A stretch of DNA of 64,000 bases from Rhabditophanes sp. KR3021 (lineage: Eukaryota > Nematoda > Chromadorea > Rhabditida > Alloionematidae). The notes beneath the pieces were generated by a model that saw only the letters and a program-made list of their open reading frames with translations, had not been told where the DNA came from and did not search any database. The stretch is taken from NCBI GenBank assembly GCA_963281155.1, contig CAUJLY010000003.1, positions 2,790,001-2,854,000 on the forward strand, read 5' to 3'. Shown in pieces: positions 23,443 through 36,929 of the stretch. The position numbers were made by a program, and so were the translations under genes. The number at the start of each line of letters is the position of its first letter. Position 1 is the first letter of the stretch.

Positions 23443-26345
23443 ATGGATGAAACTAATGATCAGACAGGTGTTCCTCAAATTACAGGAATTTCACCAAAGG
23501 AAGGAACTCCCGGAACAACTGTGACTCTCAGAGGCGAACATTTAGGAACAGAACAGTCAGACTTGCTAGGTTTATTTATTTGTGGTACTGATTGTCTGGT
23601 ATCCGCAAAATGGAAATCAACATCAAAAATTATAGCTAGACTTGGGCAGGCCAAAAGAGGACTAGGAGAGATTGTACTTATTACTAAATCCGGAGGCAAG
23701 GGAGTCTCAAATGTCCAATTTCGTGTGTTTATCGAGCAAGTCCAGCCACTCCAAGATTCTTCTGTTTGGGTAGATGAAAGCCGTACTGTTCCCGGAAGAA
23801 ATGTAGTCCGTCAAGTTCAGGAGAATACCGATACGACAGACGCCTTAGGTTTTCCGTTAAATAAAAATACGGAAGATCATACTTACCTGACTAAGCTATT
23901 TCCTGAATCTTCTGGAAATTTAAGAATGGAAAACTTCAACGCTTCCTGGTATTTACTTGAGCACCACAAAAATTCATCAATTGAGCAGTTGCGTGAAGGT
24001 CAGAGGAATATGAAGGCAAAAATGATCAGCGAAGAAAAGAAGGGAAAAGATATGCACAAGGCAAATCTGTATTCGCTAATTAATTGTGTTGATGCCGTTG
24101 ATTCTTTACATGCCAAACTAAAGATCGAAAGAAACACAAGAGGCTGGCCTTTAACTAATAACTTGAATGATAAAGTATGTTTAAAAGGATTAACTAATTA
24201 ACGGGATGTGCAATTCGATATATCATCCATGTCTCCTTCTTCTTATTTTATTTCTATTTATTTAGGTAACAGAAGCGAAGAAAACTGCATGCCGTCTATT
24301 TTTAGATGTATTAGGACGGAAAGACAAAGCAGACGCCACGAGGAATGCTCTTAGTGTTCTTACCAGATTTCGTGTTATCTTTTTCCTGTCTTCCACTATT
24401 GATGAGAATTTGAAAAAAGTTTGTTTTGTTTGTTTATTAATTATTTTATGTACTTATATTTGTATAGGGCGAGTACACAGCTATTCTAAATGACTACACT
24501 AGGGTGAAGGCACTATTCAAAGACACCGATGTGTCCTTGTTTAACGAAGCTATGGCCGTGGTGGATGAAAAGATTAGGAAAATTAGTAATACTGTTAAGC
24601 ACAAATTAATTGAAGCTCCTACATCCTTCGAAGAACAATCAAAGTTGATTAAATTTCTAAAGTACCGAGATCCTGATTCGGATCCTGCCTACGATGCTAT
24701 TGCCGCCTATCATGTTTGGCTGGAAGATATATTTTGGCAAATTCAGGATAAATACTATACTATGGCGATGGAAGAGTATGAACAACAAAAAAATGGAATA
24801 TCCCTTTCTGATTCCATCTCAAGTAATTATTTAACTATTGCTAATACTAGGCAACAATTTTGTGTTGAGTTGATGAATGTGCTAACAGATAAATTACAAA
24901 TGTTTTTCAAATTGTCACAAGATTATGTCACTACAAATGACAAGGAATATACCAAAAAACAGGAAAATATTTACCAGATGATTTTCAATAACATCAATAC
25001 AGTTTCATGGCTCTTATGTAATGCTCTGTGTCCTCAATTTCTACCTGGAGACATTAGAAAGTCTATGGCAAAAGATTTTGTGCAATGGCCAGCCGACCTC
25101 CATGTCATTTCTGTGGCAAACCAAGCGACTCAATTAATAAACTCTCTCAAACCCATTCGAGTATGCATTAAGACATTCCAAGATGCCTCGTTCGCTAACG
25201 GACAATTGGAACCGTTAATGGAATTATGCACCACGATTAGAGTTTACTCCTTCAACGAAATAATACAATCTACTTGCTCAAAAATAGTTGCACTCAACTC
25301 ACAAGAAACTTGGAAAACAGATGTTGTGTACGATCAAATGACAAAGACATCGCTTCCAGATCTATTTGAAAATGAAATATATGACGTCTTACCTATGATG
25401 AAGCAATTAATTAGTTGTGACAATTACGAGGGTGAGAAAGATTTGTCTCTGGATGAAAAATATAAAACTATTGTCTTGGAATTGTTGTTGTCAACTGTTG
25501 TCAGTATTAAGGAGTGCTATATTGCAATGTTGCAATTGAAAAGTAATCAAGAAAACAAAAGGCCAAACCATCTACAACTTGCTGGTAACAGAGAATTAAA
25601 CGGAAGTTTTAGCTCCCTTCAGTCTGATTCTATGGATAACAGATCAACTGGATCTTCTGATACTGTCAATCAATCCTCGACAACTATATCATTTGCAGGG
25701 TCAAGCAATTTGAGCAGTAGAAAAATGTTGATATGCATTTGTAATTTGGATTATATAGCAACTCATTCCCTTGCTACTATCTGTAAACGATTCAGGGATA
25801 ACGGCATCAAATATACAGAGTTAATTTTAGAAAAGGCAAAAACGAGACTTCTAAATTTCCGCCAATCCTTACTCAAATTCTATTTGTCTCTAAAAATGTC
25901 GACTTTCTCTAATCTTTTAACTGTCAATGCCTATGATTTGCCGCCTGAGGATGACGTTTCCTCTTACGTCAAAGAAATAATCATTGGAATGGTTTTTATT
26001 AAAGCTGACTTGGTTTTGCTGGCTCCTCAAATTATAGTTCCCTTAATGGAACGAGCTGTGAAGGAGTGTACGGACAAGTTATTTGGGCTTATTTCAGAGT
26101 TTCAAATAACCTCTGAAGACTTTGCCTGCCAATTAGTCATAGATTTGACTGGTATTGAGGAAGCTTTTCAGGAATTCTTAGATTTGCAAACAAAATCTAA
26201 TTTGAACGCCATGCGAGCCAACTTAGTAGGAAGATTCGATCAAACTAAATTTCAAAGATGCCTCAAACGTTGGCGTTCAAATATGGCCATGGCTGTTGCT
26301 GGACTTCAATCTGCTGAATTTGTGGAAGATGAAGCTAATATTTAG
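23443..26345 (+). CDS. EXOC2: Exocyst complex component 2 (Sec5)
   Basis: Exons 23443..24174, 24266..24418 and 24468..26345 (introns 91 and 49 bp) give 920 residues; human EXOC2 has 924. The N-terminal IPT/TIG domain (about residues 8-95) has ITGISPKEGTPGTTVTLRG and LFICGTDCLVSAKW, the surface bound by RalA in animals. Then come ENFNASWYLLEHHKNSS, LDVLGRKDKADATRNAL and LNDYTRVKALFKDTDVSLF. The remainder is the helical-rod exocyst fold, with a Ser/Asn-rich insertion near residues 655-700. Exocyst tethers secretory vesicles to the plasma membrane. No break or oddity is visible. Confidence 0.95.
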
Positions 26346-26616
26346 TTGAGGATAGTATTTGTCTGGTCTAAATAATTTCTATGCACAAAATCAAATCTAT
26401 CTTTACATACATATTCTAAAAATAATATATTTAACACACTTTTGCGCGATTATGATGACATCATTATTTTCCCTAACCACACACAATATTTCATAAAAAG
26501 AGTACCCTACATTGTTGTCAACTTCGTTATCTATTCGATTGTTTTAAATGGTACATAACGACCATATACCAATACCTTTAGCATTGTAAATTAATTTTAT
26601 TCCGATAATATTATAG

Positions 26617-29600
26617 TATCAACATTACGCCACCCGAAACTCCCAACTCTAACGACACCGCATCCTGTCGTTCAGATTTAACAACCACAATACCAACTAA
26701 ATCAGAGGATGAAAAGCTGCTAGAATCAGGCGTGAAGAAAGAAGACGATTTCGACGAATTTGGGTGTTGGGGCCGAAAAAAAGGAAGAATATATTTTGAC
26801 AAAATGCTAATCTATTGGAGAAACTTCATTATATTAATTATTTCATCATTCTTGATATTGGCATTACTAAAAATGTTTGTTCAAGAACAAGACAAAGCCA
26901 AGTACAAAAGACTGCAGATTATTCTATTCGCGCAATTCGGGATGTTCATTGGAAGTAAGTAATTTATTACATATAATACAAAAATGGGTAACGCTTTAAG
27001 AAATTCTCTAAAAGTTCACAATTGGCTAAGTCTTTTAAGATTAACTTGGCGACAGCGCTATTGGTTTCTGAATACATGCAAATTGTGCAAGGAAGTTAAG
27101 GTTTGCCAGAGTCTGCGTTTGTGAGTTGACGGCGAAAATGATCAATCAGAATACATTTGATGTTCTCGCAATCCTTTTGAAAGAATAGAGTTTCTTCACG
27201 ATGATTAATTTCTTGCCTGCTTAAACAATCTCATGGAAGCCTTTTTTCTTATCACTAAAAGTGTACAGCCACTCAGGATTAAATTTATACTCATATCTAT
27301 GATGTACCATCCTTGTGTCCATATCAAAGCATTCCCCAGTATAGAAAGAATCATTATTACTGACTCTACCGAAAGCCATACTTAAAGTTGATAGCTTCCA
27401 AGAATGTTTCATATACTATATAATTTTTAATATGCCCAGGGATGGTATTTTCATATTCAACCCCTAGCTCATTTGCTTGTTTCCAATTTGCAACAACTTG
27501 TACGGCATTGGCTATATGAATAACTTTACATATGGCTTGACTTTTGGCACTTCATCATCTTCTGGCATTGAAATGGTGTATTAAGTGCATTTAATTTTCA
27601 TGAACAAATTAAGCAATTTAGACTCGAGGTTGGTATCTTGGTCACAAGTTGTAGGAAGGGTGTTAATATAGTAATTATTTTTCCTTCTTGCAATCTCTTA
27701 ATACATCAATTCCACCAAAAAGAAGAAAACAAAACTCTTTTTCGACTATTCCTGATTCTTTAAATAATTCTCCACTTTTTGATAATAATTCTTTCTGATT
27801 ATCAGTTGACAAGGTTGATGCTTGCTTCAGATTATTAATCATCAAATCAAAAAATTCATTCCGAAGATTAGTAAAAGAAACCGAATTCGATGCCAAGACA
27901 CTATTTCAAAGGGATATTCTTAGACAGTAGGTATTTTAATGGCTCCATCGTCCCAATCTTTTGAATTGGATCTCTTAACAACAAGTCAATTTCAGGGGAG
28001 CCTTGCTTTGTTCTTCTGGCGCAGCCTAAAAATATTTAAATTATGGACAAACTGTAAATATGTACAGATATGCAATAACTTTGATTAAGAGTACTTAGTA
28101 CGTAAGATAGAAAATAAGGTATAAGATGCCCATCTCTTAAGTGTGTCTGCTTAAGTATGAGCATTAATGTTGTGATAACAGCATTATGATCTATGCAACA
28201 AAAGTGGCAAACGTGATATAAGATCACTTTACGATACAAATAAAGATAAACAAATGTGGTTTAAGACCTCATTTGTTGTTACATTACAAAGGTACATAAA
28301 ACATGGATAAAGTATGATATGAGAAACTAAAAGGATATTGTTAGGAGACAATATAAAAAGAGTTGATAACATATATCTCTTTACAAAACTAAATGGAATT
28401 AATCTACTTGTTTAACACCATCACAATGACTTCCCACTGCTTTGGCCGATTCTGCCTTCCCATCTTATCCTTCAGTTGCCAACAAACTTTCTAAAGAAAA
28501 CAAGATTATAATTAGTGCAATTTTAACTTACCAGCAGTTGAATAGTTAATACTCCTTGTATTAGCCAAGCTTGCCTTATCAGCTTTGATCACTTTCTTTC
28601 CACCAGTTTCTAAAATACGTCTATTCCTATAGGTTTTTTAGTTCCTCTTTTGACCACCTTCTTGTCATCATTATCTTCCTCCATTTTTACATTAAAAACA
28701 ATTCACGGGTTGAGTGCAGTGTTGAAGCAAACTAAAAGAAAGGTTGATTAATATAAGTTAAATTTGACCTTAATTATATGCAACGTAAATATCTTAAAGC
28801 TAAAGTTCAATTTTCAAATGTAAAAAATTTTTAAAGCGGCTGTTGATAAACCGTCCCATTAAATCAAACTTATTAACACAATTTGTTAAATGATATTTTA
28901 GGTACCGTGAGCGTTAGAAGAATTATTCTTTTGACAAAACAATCCCATATTTATGTCAAAGCAGTTTCGAGGTCGATAACAATATTAATTTGTTTACTAG
29001 CCCATTTTTCATTTTTAACTTTCTACCTTCCGTCTTCAGAAAATTCAACCTTTATAACTACCAGTTTTCTTTGCTTTTCTATTTTTTTACATTTCAATAT
29101 TCTGATATTGACTTTGCTTTTTGCTGAGTTGGCTATTTATGGCTTTACGTATTATTGCTTAAGGTCACCGCCAAGAAGAATTCCAGATGTGCCAAAGAAT
29201 GTCATTACAATTGCTGGAATTATATTTGCTATTATTTTGACGGTATGTTCAAAACCTAAATTATTTAATCACTTATACAAACAACTTAATAATTGTGATT
29301 TTTTCAGATTCACGGCTTCACCGTTACCAGTTCTCCATACACAATGTGAGTTTGATGAAAAACATAATATAATACTATATTCATTGTTAAAAATGGAATT
29401 GTGGGTAAAAACAAATTTTGCAAATTAAAATGAGACATGATTAAGGGACAGACGATTATTTCTTTAACTTTTCATCATATTGCACTCTCCTTTCAGCCAA
29501 AGTCAACGGCATGTTGCATTTGGTCGTCCTGCTCTTTTCCCAACACCATCTATACCCCAGGGGTTTCCAATCTTTTGATGGCATCAAAGCAGCTCCATTG

Positions 29601-31910
29601 ACTTTTATCGTCATCTCCTGGACACGTGCACTTATACTTTCTTTATTCTTTCAACAAGACTTATTAGCCGGTGCATTTAGATTATCTTGCCTTTTGATAG
29701 CCTCTTTTCCACTTCAGTCCGATCTTGCTACAACCGTAGATAGTTTCCTTGTTCTTTCATTGCGAGCACCACGTGAAACTCTTCTATTCTGAAGTTTTTC
29801 CAAGATCTTCTTCTACTCTTCACTCAACTCGTCGCCGCAATCCAGAGTACCGGCTTCCTTCTCAAGTGCTGTTAATTCACGTTTTCTCTCATAATCCTGG
29901 TCTCTTCCACAACAGCCTTTCTTTCATGGTCAGTCCAATCAATTTCAAGATTCTCTTTTTTGAATTCAACCAATAGGATGTTCCTGGTTCTATTTATAGC
30001 TTCTTTATGGCGTAGGTAGAGCTTCACCGCGTATTTTCCATTTGAATCATTATCAGTTCAGTAAAACAATCATCTCCATCAAAGATAACGCAATTGGTTT
30101 GTAGATTAAAGACTACCGAAGTATTTGTTTTTTCGAAAGACATAAGCAGTCCAATTCTGTTGATTTACCACATCTTCCATCACACCAATAGCAAATGCCT
30201 TTCCTTGACTAGATGCAAGGACAGATAAATAATCAAAAGACTTCCAGAACATTTTGGCAATTACCGCGATCTAAATAAGCTAATAATTACTAACAATATA
30301 TTCACCTACCTTTTAACTGCGTGAGGAGTAATGTTTCATACGACTTGGAACAATTTACATTATTTTCGAGACCGTAAGCATCAAATAAGTACACTCCAAG
30401 CCAACAAGTGAATCAGCATTCACTAATTCGCAAATCATATAAGAGTAAATACGAGAGGAGGCATTTTTGTCCCAGTCAACTCTTCCAATTTGGTCTTCAA
30501 TGTTTTTACCATTTCATTAGCTTCCAAACCTATGGCCAATCTTTGCAATTGCTCTTCTCAACTTTCCTAACAATTATGTTATCTTCATTCATTAACATTT
30601 AATAACAGTTGTCAGTAAATCGACAATCACTCGCCATCAGCTAACCATCCTCCAACACCACAAATTGAAATAGTGGTGGTTTGATGCTTTTTGGCACAAT
30701 TATTCTTAGCACATTTTTAGCCAGATTAGAAGCATAGAGATGTTCTTGGTTTACTATGACGATCGGCTCCATCTCCTTTGATTGACCCCCAATATTTAAT
30801 TGACTATGATCGCTATGCTCCTCTTTCAATGAATAAACAATTTGATTGGCTTCAACACTGTTTTTATACTCCAATAAAAGATCATTCAACAAGTTTCACC
30901 GTTTCGTTACTCCCAGAACTAAGAGTTATAATACCTTGCCATTATCTGAGATAAATTGATTAAGACATTATTTGCAATGTATTTGTTGACCAAAAACAGC
31001 AAGATGTTGAAATACGGCATCACATTCTCAAAATATCATCAGATGTTACTCAAATTTCCCGAAACATTTTAATTGGTACAAATTTCAGCAAAAAAGTAGA
31101 TATATTAGTAAGGCAATTACCAATTGAGTTCGAACGTTTTTCAATCGTTTTACTGACCGATGTGCATATTGGGCCAAGTGTATACAAGGATAGAGTTGAT
31201 AAGATGGTCGCTGCAGTCAACACGTTAAATCCGCATATGGTTGCGATTTCCGGTGATTTGGTCGATGGTTATGTTCAGTATGTAGGAGAACGTGTAAAAT
31301 CATTGAATAACTTAAAATCTAAATATGGTACGTTTTACGTAACTGGTAATCACGAATACTACCAAGACAATGTGGAAAATTGGATGGATTTCTTTACCAA
31401 AAACATCAACATGACTATTTTGAGGAATGAAAATAAAATCATCAGAAGAAATGAAGCGGCACTGTGCGTGGCTGGTGTAGATGATATTTATTCAACTAAG
31501 CTAATGATTCCAGGCCATCTAACCGATGCAACTAAAGCTTTAGCAAATTGCCCGGAAAACTCAACCAACATCCTTTTAGTACATCAACCAAATGCAGCAA
31601 AAGCAATTCTTTTATCTGAAAACAGAACCAAGCGAGTCGACTTGACTTTGAGTGGGCATACCCACGGAGGTAAAGATTGTTAAGCACATCATCGTTTAGT
31701 ATATATTTTCAGGCCAATTTTATGTAACATATTTGTTTACCAGGCTAATGAATGCTTACGTTTCTGGCCTTCACACCGTAACAGCAGCACATGAACAGAT
31801 ATATATTAGCGCCGGCACACATTTTTGGGGCCCAGCGTAAGTCCTTTAATGACATTAACTGATTTTATTTTTATTTTAGGGTAATTTTAAAAACAGCCAA
31901 AAAAGATTAG
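26617..31910 (+). CDS. TMPPE: TMPPE-like multi-pass membrane metallophosphoesterase
   Basis: Six exons, 26617..26954, 28902..29242, 29308..29345, 31089..31669, 31713..31836 and 31880..31910, join in frame. The first Met at 26804 (MLIYWRNFIILI) gives 421 residues; human TMPPE has 453. The frame continues 62 codons upstream to an AG acceptor at 26616, so an extra 5' exon may exist. Four to five membrane helices precede the catalytic domain, which has all metal-binding motifs: VLLTDVHIGP, ISGDLVDG, TGNHEYY, LLVHQPNAA and SGHTHGGQ, plus the conserved CVAGVDDI. The physiological substrate is unknown for the family. Introns 1 and 3 are 1947 and 1743 bp and carry minus-strand element copies; the other three are 43-65 bp. 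Confidence 0.88.
26967..28686 (-). mobile_element. Decayed element copy in TMPPE intron 1, nearly full length
   Basis: It reads on the minus strand from a charged start (MEEDNDDKKVVKRGTKK, Met at about 28686). A GT-AG intron of about 41 bp follows near 28493-28533, then QGSPEIDLLLRDPIQKIGT, a 73-residue block 27675..27896 (FTNLRNEFFDLMINNLKQ), GRVSNNDSFYTGECFDMDTR, NPEWLYTFSDKKKGFHEIV, AGKKLIIVKKLY, ENIKCILIDHFRRQLTNADS and AVAKLILKDLANCELLENF, ending at a stop 13 bp from the TMPPE donor. Many stops and shifts interrupt it. The last four blocks line up with the copies at 37 and 52.7 kb. No GIY-YIG motif is recognisable, so this copy either lost it or has a different N-terminus. Confidence 0.6.
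29420..30960 (-). mobile_element. Decayed element copy in TMPPE intron 3
   Basis: Minus-strand blocks are LLNDLLLEYKNSVEANQIVY with KNVLRIIVPKSIKPPLFQF (30641..30892), CSKSYETLLLTQLK, a 42 bp GT-AG intron near 30271-30312, IAKMFWKSFDYLSVLASSQG, AFAIGVMEDVVNQQNWTAYV, NCVIFDGDDCFTELI, SNGKYAVKLYLRHKEAINR and DWTDHERKAVVEETRIM. Numerous stops break it. The NDSNG...VKLYLRHKEAINR block matches NDDANG...VVFLLRGKEIR of the remnant at 32.2 kb. Intact donor and acceptor sites inside the insert show that it descends from a spliced gene copied as DNA. Confidence 0.5.
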
Positions 31911-31949
31911 AAGTACATACAATATTATTGGATACTTTGTTTAAATTGC

Positions 31950-32310
31950 ATGCATGTTGCTGAGAACAATATTTGAGATTCTCTTTACAATTGTTGAATG
32001 TTTCTTAGACATACATCATTGGATTGGGTCGAAGAGTCGATCTTTCTCAAGACATTCCGAAGGTCCATTATAACTGAGTGTTTCGAGGACAAGTCATAGA
32101 TATTAACTGCCACAATTTGCCTTATATTACTTAAGATATCTATAACTAATGTATCCTTCGCGCTCAAAGGGATGAAGGTGAATAGGGACGTTTAGAATCC
32201 GCAGTCTGTTCATCGAATCTCCTTTCCACGTAGCAGAAACACCACTTTGTGGCGTCCATAGCCGTTGGCATCATCATTTGGATGCCACATTTTTGCTTAT
32301 CAGATTGAGG
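31950..32310 (-). mobile_element. Element fragment downstream of TMPPE
   Basis: The minus strand encodes DDANGYGRHKVVFLLRGKEI near 32240-32280, then after a shift a 60-residue frame 31985..32167 (KDTLVIDILSNIRQIVAVN). The first block aligns with the VKLYLRHKEAINR block of the copy in TMPPE intron 3. The fragment is in the same orientation as all intronic copies, but lies outside a gene as far as I can see. Confidence 0.45.
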
Positions 32311-33300
32311 AGTGTAAATATATATTTATATTAGAAGATAATTTAAGATCATAAAAAAAAGTTCAACCAATTAACATTTTCTTAGAACAATATTGTATTC
32401 AAACTTTAATTCTTTATCAAAAATGAGTTCATTTGAATAATTTCTCTTTATTTCAGGTCAAAATGAGAGATCTCTGTGAAATTACACTAATTTCGTTAAG
32501 GAGAGGGTATGATTAGAATTTTATGGTTATGAGACTTATTTTGAGTTATAAAAATTTGTATATGTATAATAAATAATTTTATGAAAAGCATGTATTTAAT
32601 TTGTGTATTGTATTTTAATGAAGATAATATTAAATTTGAATTGCAACTTAACACAAAAACTCGTAGATTTCTATGGCTACAATTTATACCATTTTTCAAA
32701 AGTTTTTCTTTATATTTGTGCATAAAAAATAAATATTTTTATGAAAATACTATCAATTCATATTAAATAGTTGTGTTCTAATTTATGATAATACTACCTA
32801 TCCATTGGAATTAATATTATTCCATGTGTCATATTTGTCATCTAATATCCAATTTTATAGTTAGATGATTCATTTCATTTTTTGGGTATATTACTAAGGT
32901 GAAATTAAGATCATTGTTTGATAAATTGTTGATTTATCAAGTTGTATCTATTTGTGTGATAGAATGAGCAATTAATTGTGATGAATTGGGTGATAAGGAC
33001 GATGACGAAGGATCAAAAGTTATAAACGCTATCCACAAAGGAACAAATAAAAAGGTATGAGACAGACATCAGTAGGGAATGTATATCAACCGTGTAAATT
33101 GCCAGATATTTATTATAATGAGGGAAAATTCATGGTCTATGGAAATGAGTAATTTATTTAACAGATTAAATGATATCTTAGTTTACCATTGTGCGTGTAT
33201 CTTGGCACACTAAGGAAAGTATTGTTAATATATCACAGACGCCAGAAATTGTTCAAATCATAGATGTTCTAAAAATTAAAAAGAAAATGTCGTAGTTGGG
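32311..33300. other. AT-rich intergenic, no gene seen
   Basis: Only short frames of low-complexity composition. Confidence 0.5.
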
Positions 33301-33319
33301 AATAAAAAGGAAGATTTCG

Positions 33320-34330
33320 CGTGTTATTCATTAGATGGATCCATGATTGTAACTAATCCTGACTGATGAATGCAGCTGCTAATACATGAATGAAAGTTGA
33401 CTATTCTGGAGAAGATACAATAAGGCTTTACTGCACGCCAGCAAACCCTATGAATCCTGAGCATAATACTGAAATCGAGGTTAATTACAGGTGGTGGTGT
33501 GCTCCACATTGAATAGCTTACTTTTGCAGACATAAAAGGAATAACGGTAAAAGTAATTTTAATACTTGCAATGAACATTGTAAACGTATATTGAAAAATC
33601 AGACTGAAAAATGAAAATGTGAAATGGCTACTCTGATGTCTTTTGCTCGAAATTCAATAAGTGTAAGAATGTATTATGTGGAAATGAATCAAGTATCAAG
33701 TAAATACTGGTGACTGCCATTGCAATGAAAGCTATTTAAATTACATTCGTAGTTTAAGTGTTCTTGAAGTTGCATATAAAAATTCAAACAATTAGATGTT
33801 TAAGTTTCAGATATTTATAAATTAATTCAAATTTGTTCTGAACATAGAAAAGAGTATCATTTGAACTTGAACATTTTAGAACGTTTGCTGTGACGCCGGA
33901 GTATGATGCAAAATTGGATAGATACAATACTTTTTACAGAATTTTATTGCAATTATTCAAGATGCCATGATTGATAATAACGGAAAGGCAATGCCTTTGA
34001 AACTACACTGCATGACTGGTGATAATCTTGTAATGCAGTTTATTTTGCAGCAAAGCACAATTACGGAGTCAAGGGATCTATTGGAAGTTGTCAAACATGT
34101 ATAATAGGTTCAAATGAATATTGCAAGTACACAAAATGTCAAGAAGCACAAACCAAATTAGTCCTAACGATTCCATTAAGAATGTGTTGCCATTGAATCA
34201 TTATCTATTAGACAGCTTTCATGACTTACACGAAGGTAATAAAAAACTTTGATTATTCATTTAAAAGCAATTTATTTTAGGCATTGGTGGATACGTGCTC
34301 TATGGATGTGTTAATTAACTTCCTATAATT
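33320..34330 (+). mobile_element. Degenerate transposase-like remnant (TNP2/EnSpm-type signature)
   Basis: Plus-strand blocks, separated by stops and frameshifts, appear in this order: AVTPEYDAKLDRYNTFYR (33885-33945), an NNGKAMPLKLHCMTGDNL block (33972-34030), YGVKGSIGSCQTCIIGSNEY with a Cys-x2-Cys pair (34060-34115), and LDSFHDLHEG (34208-34237). This order resembles a transposase-like family common in invertebrate genomes, where a GDNLG motif is followed by CR.C cysteine pairs and then a D..HDLLEG motif. That comparison is from memory and should be searched. The copy is certainly non-functional. No terminal repeats were identified. Confidence 0.35.
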
Positions 34331-34488
34331 AATTAAAATTACGGGAGGGATTATTGCTGTATCAATCGAATTTGATTGCAGCTCTTCTATATCAACAATC
34401 TAAAATTATTATTTCTTTAAGCTTAATTCAAACAGAAAAACTTTATTAAAAAATCAAAGTTTGCTTTATCTGTAAGTAAACGGTTGTT

Positions 34489-34990
34489 TTGTTAAGTCTC
34501 TTTTCCCAATTTTTGGAAACTAAATTTAACTTCAATTCAATTAGCAAGTTCGAATATAGAAATAAAGTGCTTCAGATCAAAGTACTATTACAAAGTCTTC
34601 TAAATATTATTTATGTACTTGAGTCACACAATCATAGTCAAGAAGAAATCTCAAGTGTAATTGATTTATACGTGGATATTTTTTGTAAATCTATTTTTTA
34701 GTATTTGGTAAGTTTTCAATTTGATTTAGAATGGCAATATGCTATAAAAAATATCATGTGGAACAATTTTGTGCTATCAAAATGATCAAAGAACGATAAA
34801 TATCATTATGATATTAGTAAATTAAGAAGCGTTTGGTTTATTTACAATGTTATTTCTGCCCTATCTACCATTCTCCTGGATGCAAACCTTCAGAATAGTC
34901 TAAATGAAAATAATGGAACCCTAATTAATAATTTTGATAGCTACACCGGAATTATAATATGTTTTGTGATTTCCTACTATATAATTCTTA
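34489..34990 (+). other. Further decayed plus-strand coding-like sequence
   Basis: A 70-codon frame (34489..34701) and continuing blocks such as ISKLRSVWFIYNVISALST (34815-34870) are Leu/Ile/Asn-rich. They may be the end of the preceding transposase-like remnant or chance AT-rich frames. No family is recognised. Confidence 0.2.
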
Positions 34991-36929
34991 AATTCCATAA
35001 ATCTGTAAATTCGTCATGTAATCATTTTTTGTAAATTTTTAAAATGGCTCGTCAGGCCGCTGGGCCAGACGTATAACAAATTGGAGTTTTTTAGTTTGTG
35101 CTCGGAGAGGTTCAAAAAAATAAGTGTGCGAAAAATCAGCCTTAACAGTTTTGTAGCGCTTAAAATACTTATTGTAATGCTATCAAGTATAAACTATAGC
35201 CGAGCATGGATCACTCAAACTGAAAATCTGCAACAAAGTTATTAAAGAACATTTTAAATTTCTAAGTTAAAACTCTTATGCAAAAAGAGAAAGGCCTATT
35301 TGAGTAAGGATAGGCCATCTGCAAGGCGACGATACAGAAATCAAGTTTCCAAAAATGTATTCCGTATCTGGTAAGTAAATATTTCACGTTAATTTCTTCC
35401 TTCCTTTCATTTTGTACTAGAAAACACGCTTTTACATTTTCGTATTTTTTTGAACCATTATTTCTTTAACATTTACAAAAAAGTTTGTATTTAAACTATT
35501 TTTGATTTACAGTAAAAATAACCTTTTTTGTACATATTCACGAAATTTGCAAACCACACAAAATTGGAAACAAAAAATGATAGAACGTAGTACAAGTTTG
35601 CCTAATTTGAAAAAGTGTTCATTTCAACACAATTGGCTGTGTGTGTGATTTTAATCATCGTCAAATTAATTCTAATAATCCATTAAAGTGTAATTGTATG
35701 TGCAAGCAAAATGCTGTCCTGTGTTAACTGATTAGTGCGCTTATAAAAGAACTTCATTATGTGGCAAAAATGGAATATATAACCAGTGCAAATAATTTCA
35801 TTTGCAACTGTACCGAAAAAAACGGGAATTTATTATTCTGCATTAATTGAGTCATCAATTAAATAGCGGTATCAACGAAATTACGCGTACACTTACCCAT
35901 TATCTTGAATGATCATTTTATTTCCTCTTACAGTTATGTTTGTGATCGTGAAAGATTTTATAATTAGACCCAAAGATAATTATATCAGAAAGTTAACTAT
36001 GTTATTGAAGATGAGTCCAACGTGAATGATATTGGTGGGTCAAAGTGAATAATAATGATGAGTCCGATCAAAAAGTGAATTTTGTTAATGATAAACCATC
36101 TAAAGGATCCTCTCAAAGCAATAAGAAGAAGGATGAAATCGTGAAAATTAAAAAAGATAAGTCGGCAAGGTGACCTTTTTGAAAGTTAATCACTTCATCA
36201 AATATAAATACTACACATTTAAAGATTCTTAATTGTTTCATAATTAATAACCATTCATTTACCACTTTGTTGTTTAAGTATAAATTTAAATTATAATGTT
36301 TATTTATAAGAATTTTGTGGTAGTAGATGTTTATATAAGATTAATAATGACCGTTCAAAAGTCAATCTACTCTCGTTACCTTTTTGAACATATTTATAGG
36401 TAACTTGAACGAATAACAAGTCATTTAATAAGGCAAATATTTGTTTTGCCGACTTACAAAAGTTAGATGAAAGTGAACATGTTTATTAAGATTTGATGTA
36501 GGGGAGCTTTGTGTGAGTAAATAAAATGGGATATAAGTTTGTGGAGCTATCGGATTTCGTTTTCTTCTTAAATAGTTGTGTGCATATTATTTAAATACCT
36601 ATTGTGTGGCCAATAAATGCCGTCATTTATGAACTTTTAGTTGACTTAATGAATTTGAAATATGTAGTTTGATTTTGTTAGTGTCTGTTTGATTTGTTAA
36701 TATCCCTTTCATTTATGAATGTCACCTCTTTAATTAATTACAAATTAATTTTTCATATAGCAGAAGTAATCCAAACTAAACAAACTTGTTTTCATAATTG
36801 TTATTATTAAGAAAGGCGTTCCAAAAGTAGGATGTTCAATCAAAAGTAAACGTTCACCTCAACTATTTTTAATTCTTATTAAATTACTTTCAAACTTTCT
36901 TTTATTTGAAACCATTTAACTGTAAAGTA
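34991..36929. other. Intergenic, no gene seen
   Basis: About 1.9 kb without a convincing frame on either strand. Presumed promoter of the LDLR-like gene at its right end. Confidence 0.5.

Noticed and set aside
35040..35085. Locally GC-rich MARQAAGPDV frame and a ggccagacgt motif also present near 15445
   Set aside because: Ten codons only, and the shared motif is too short to call a repeat.
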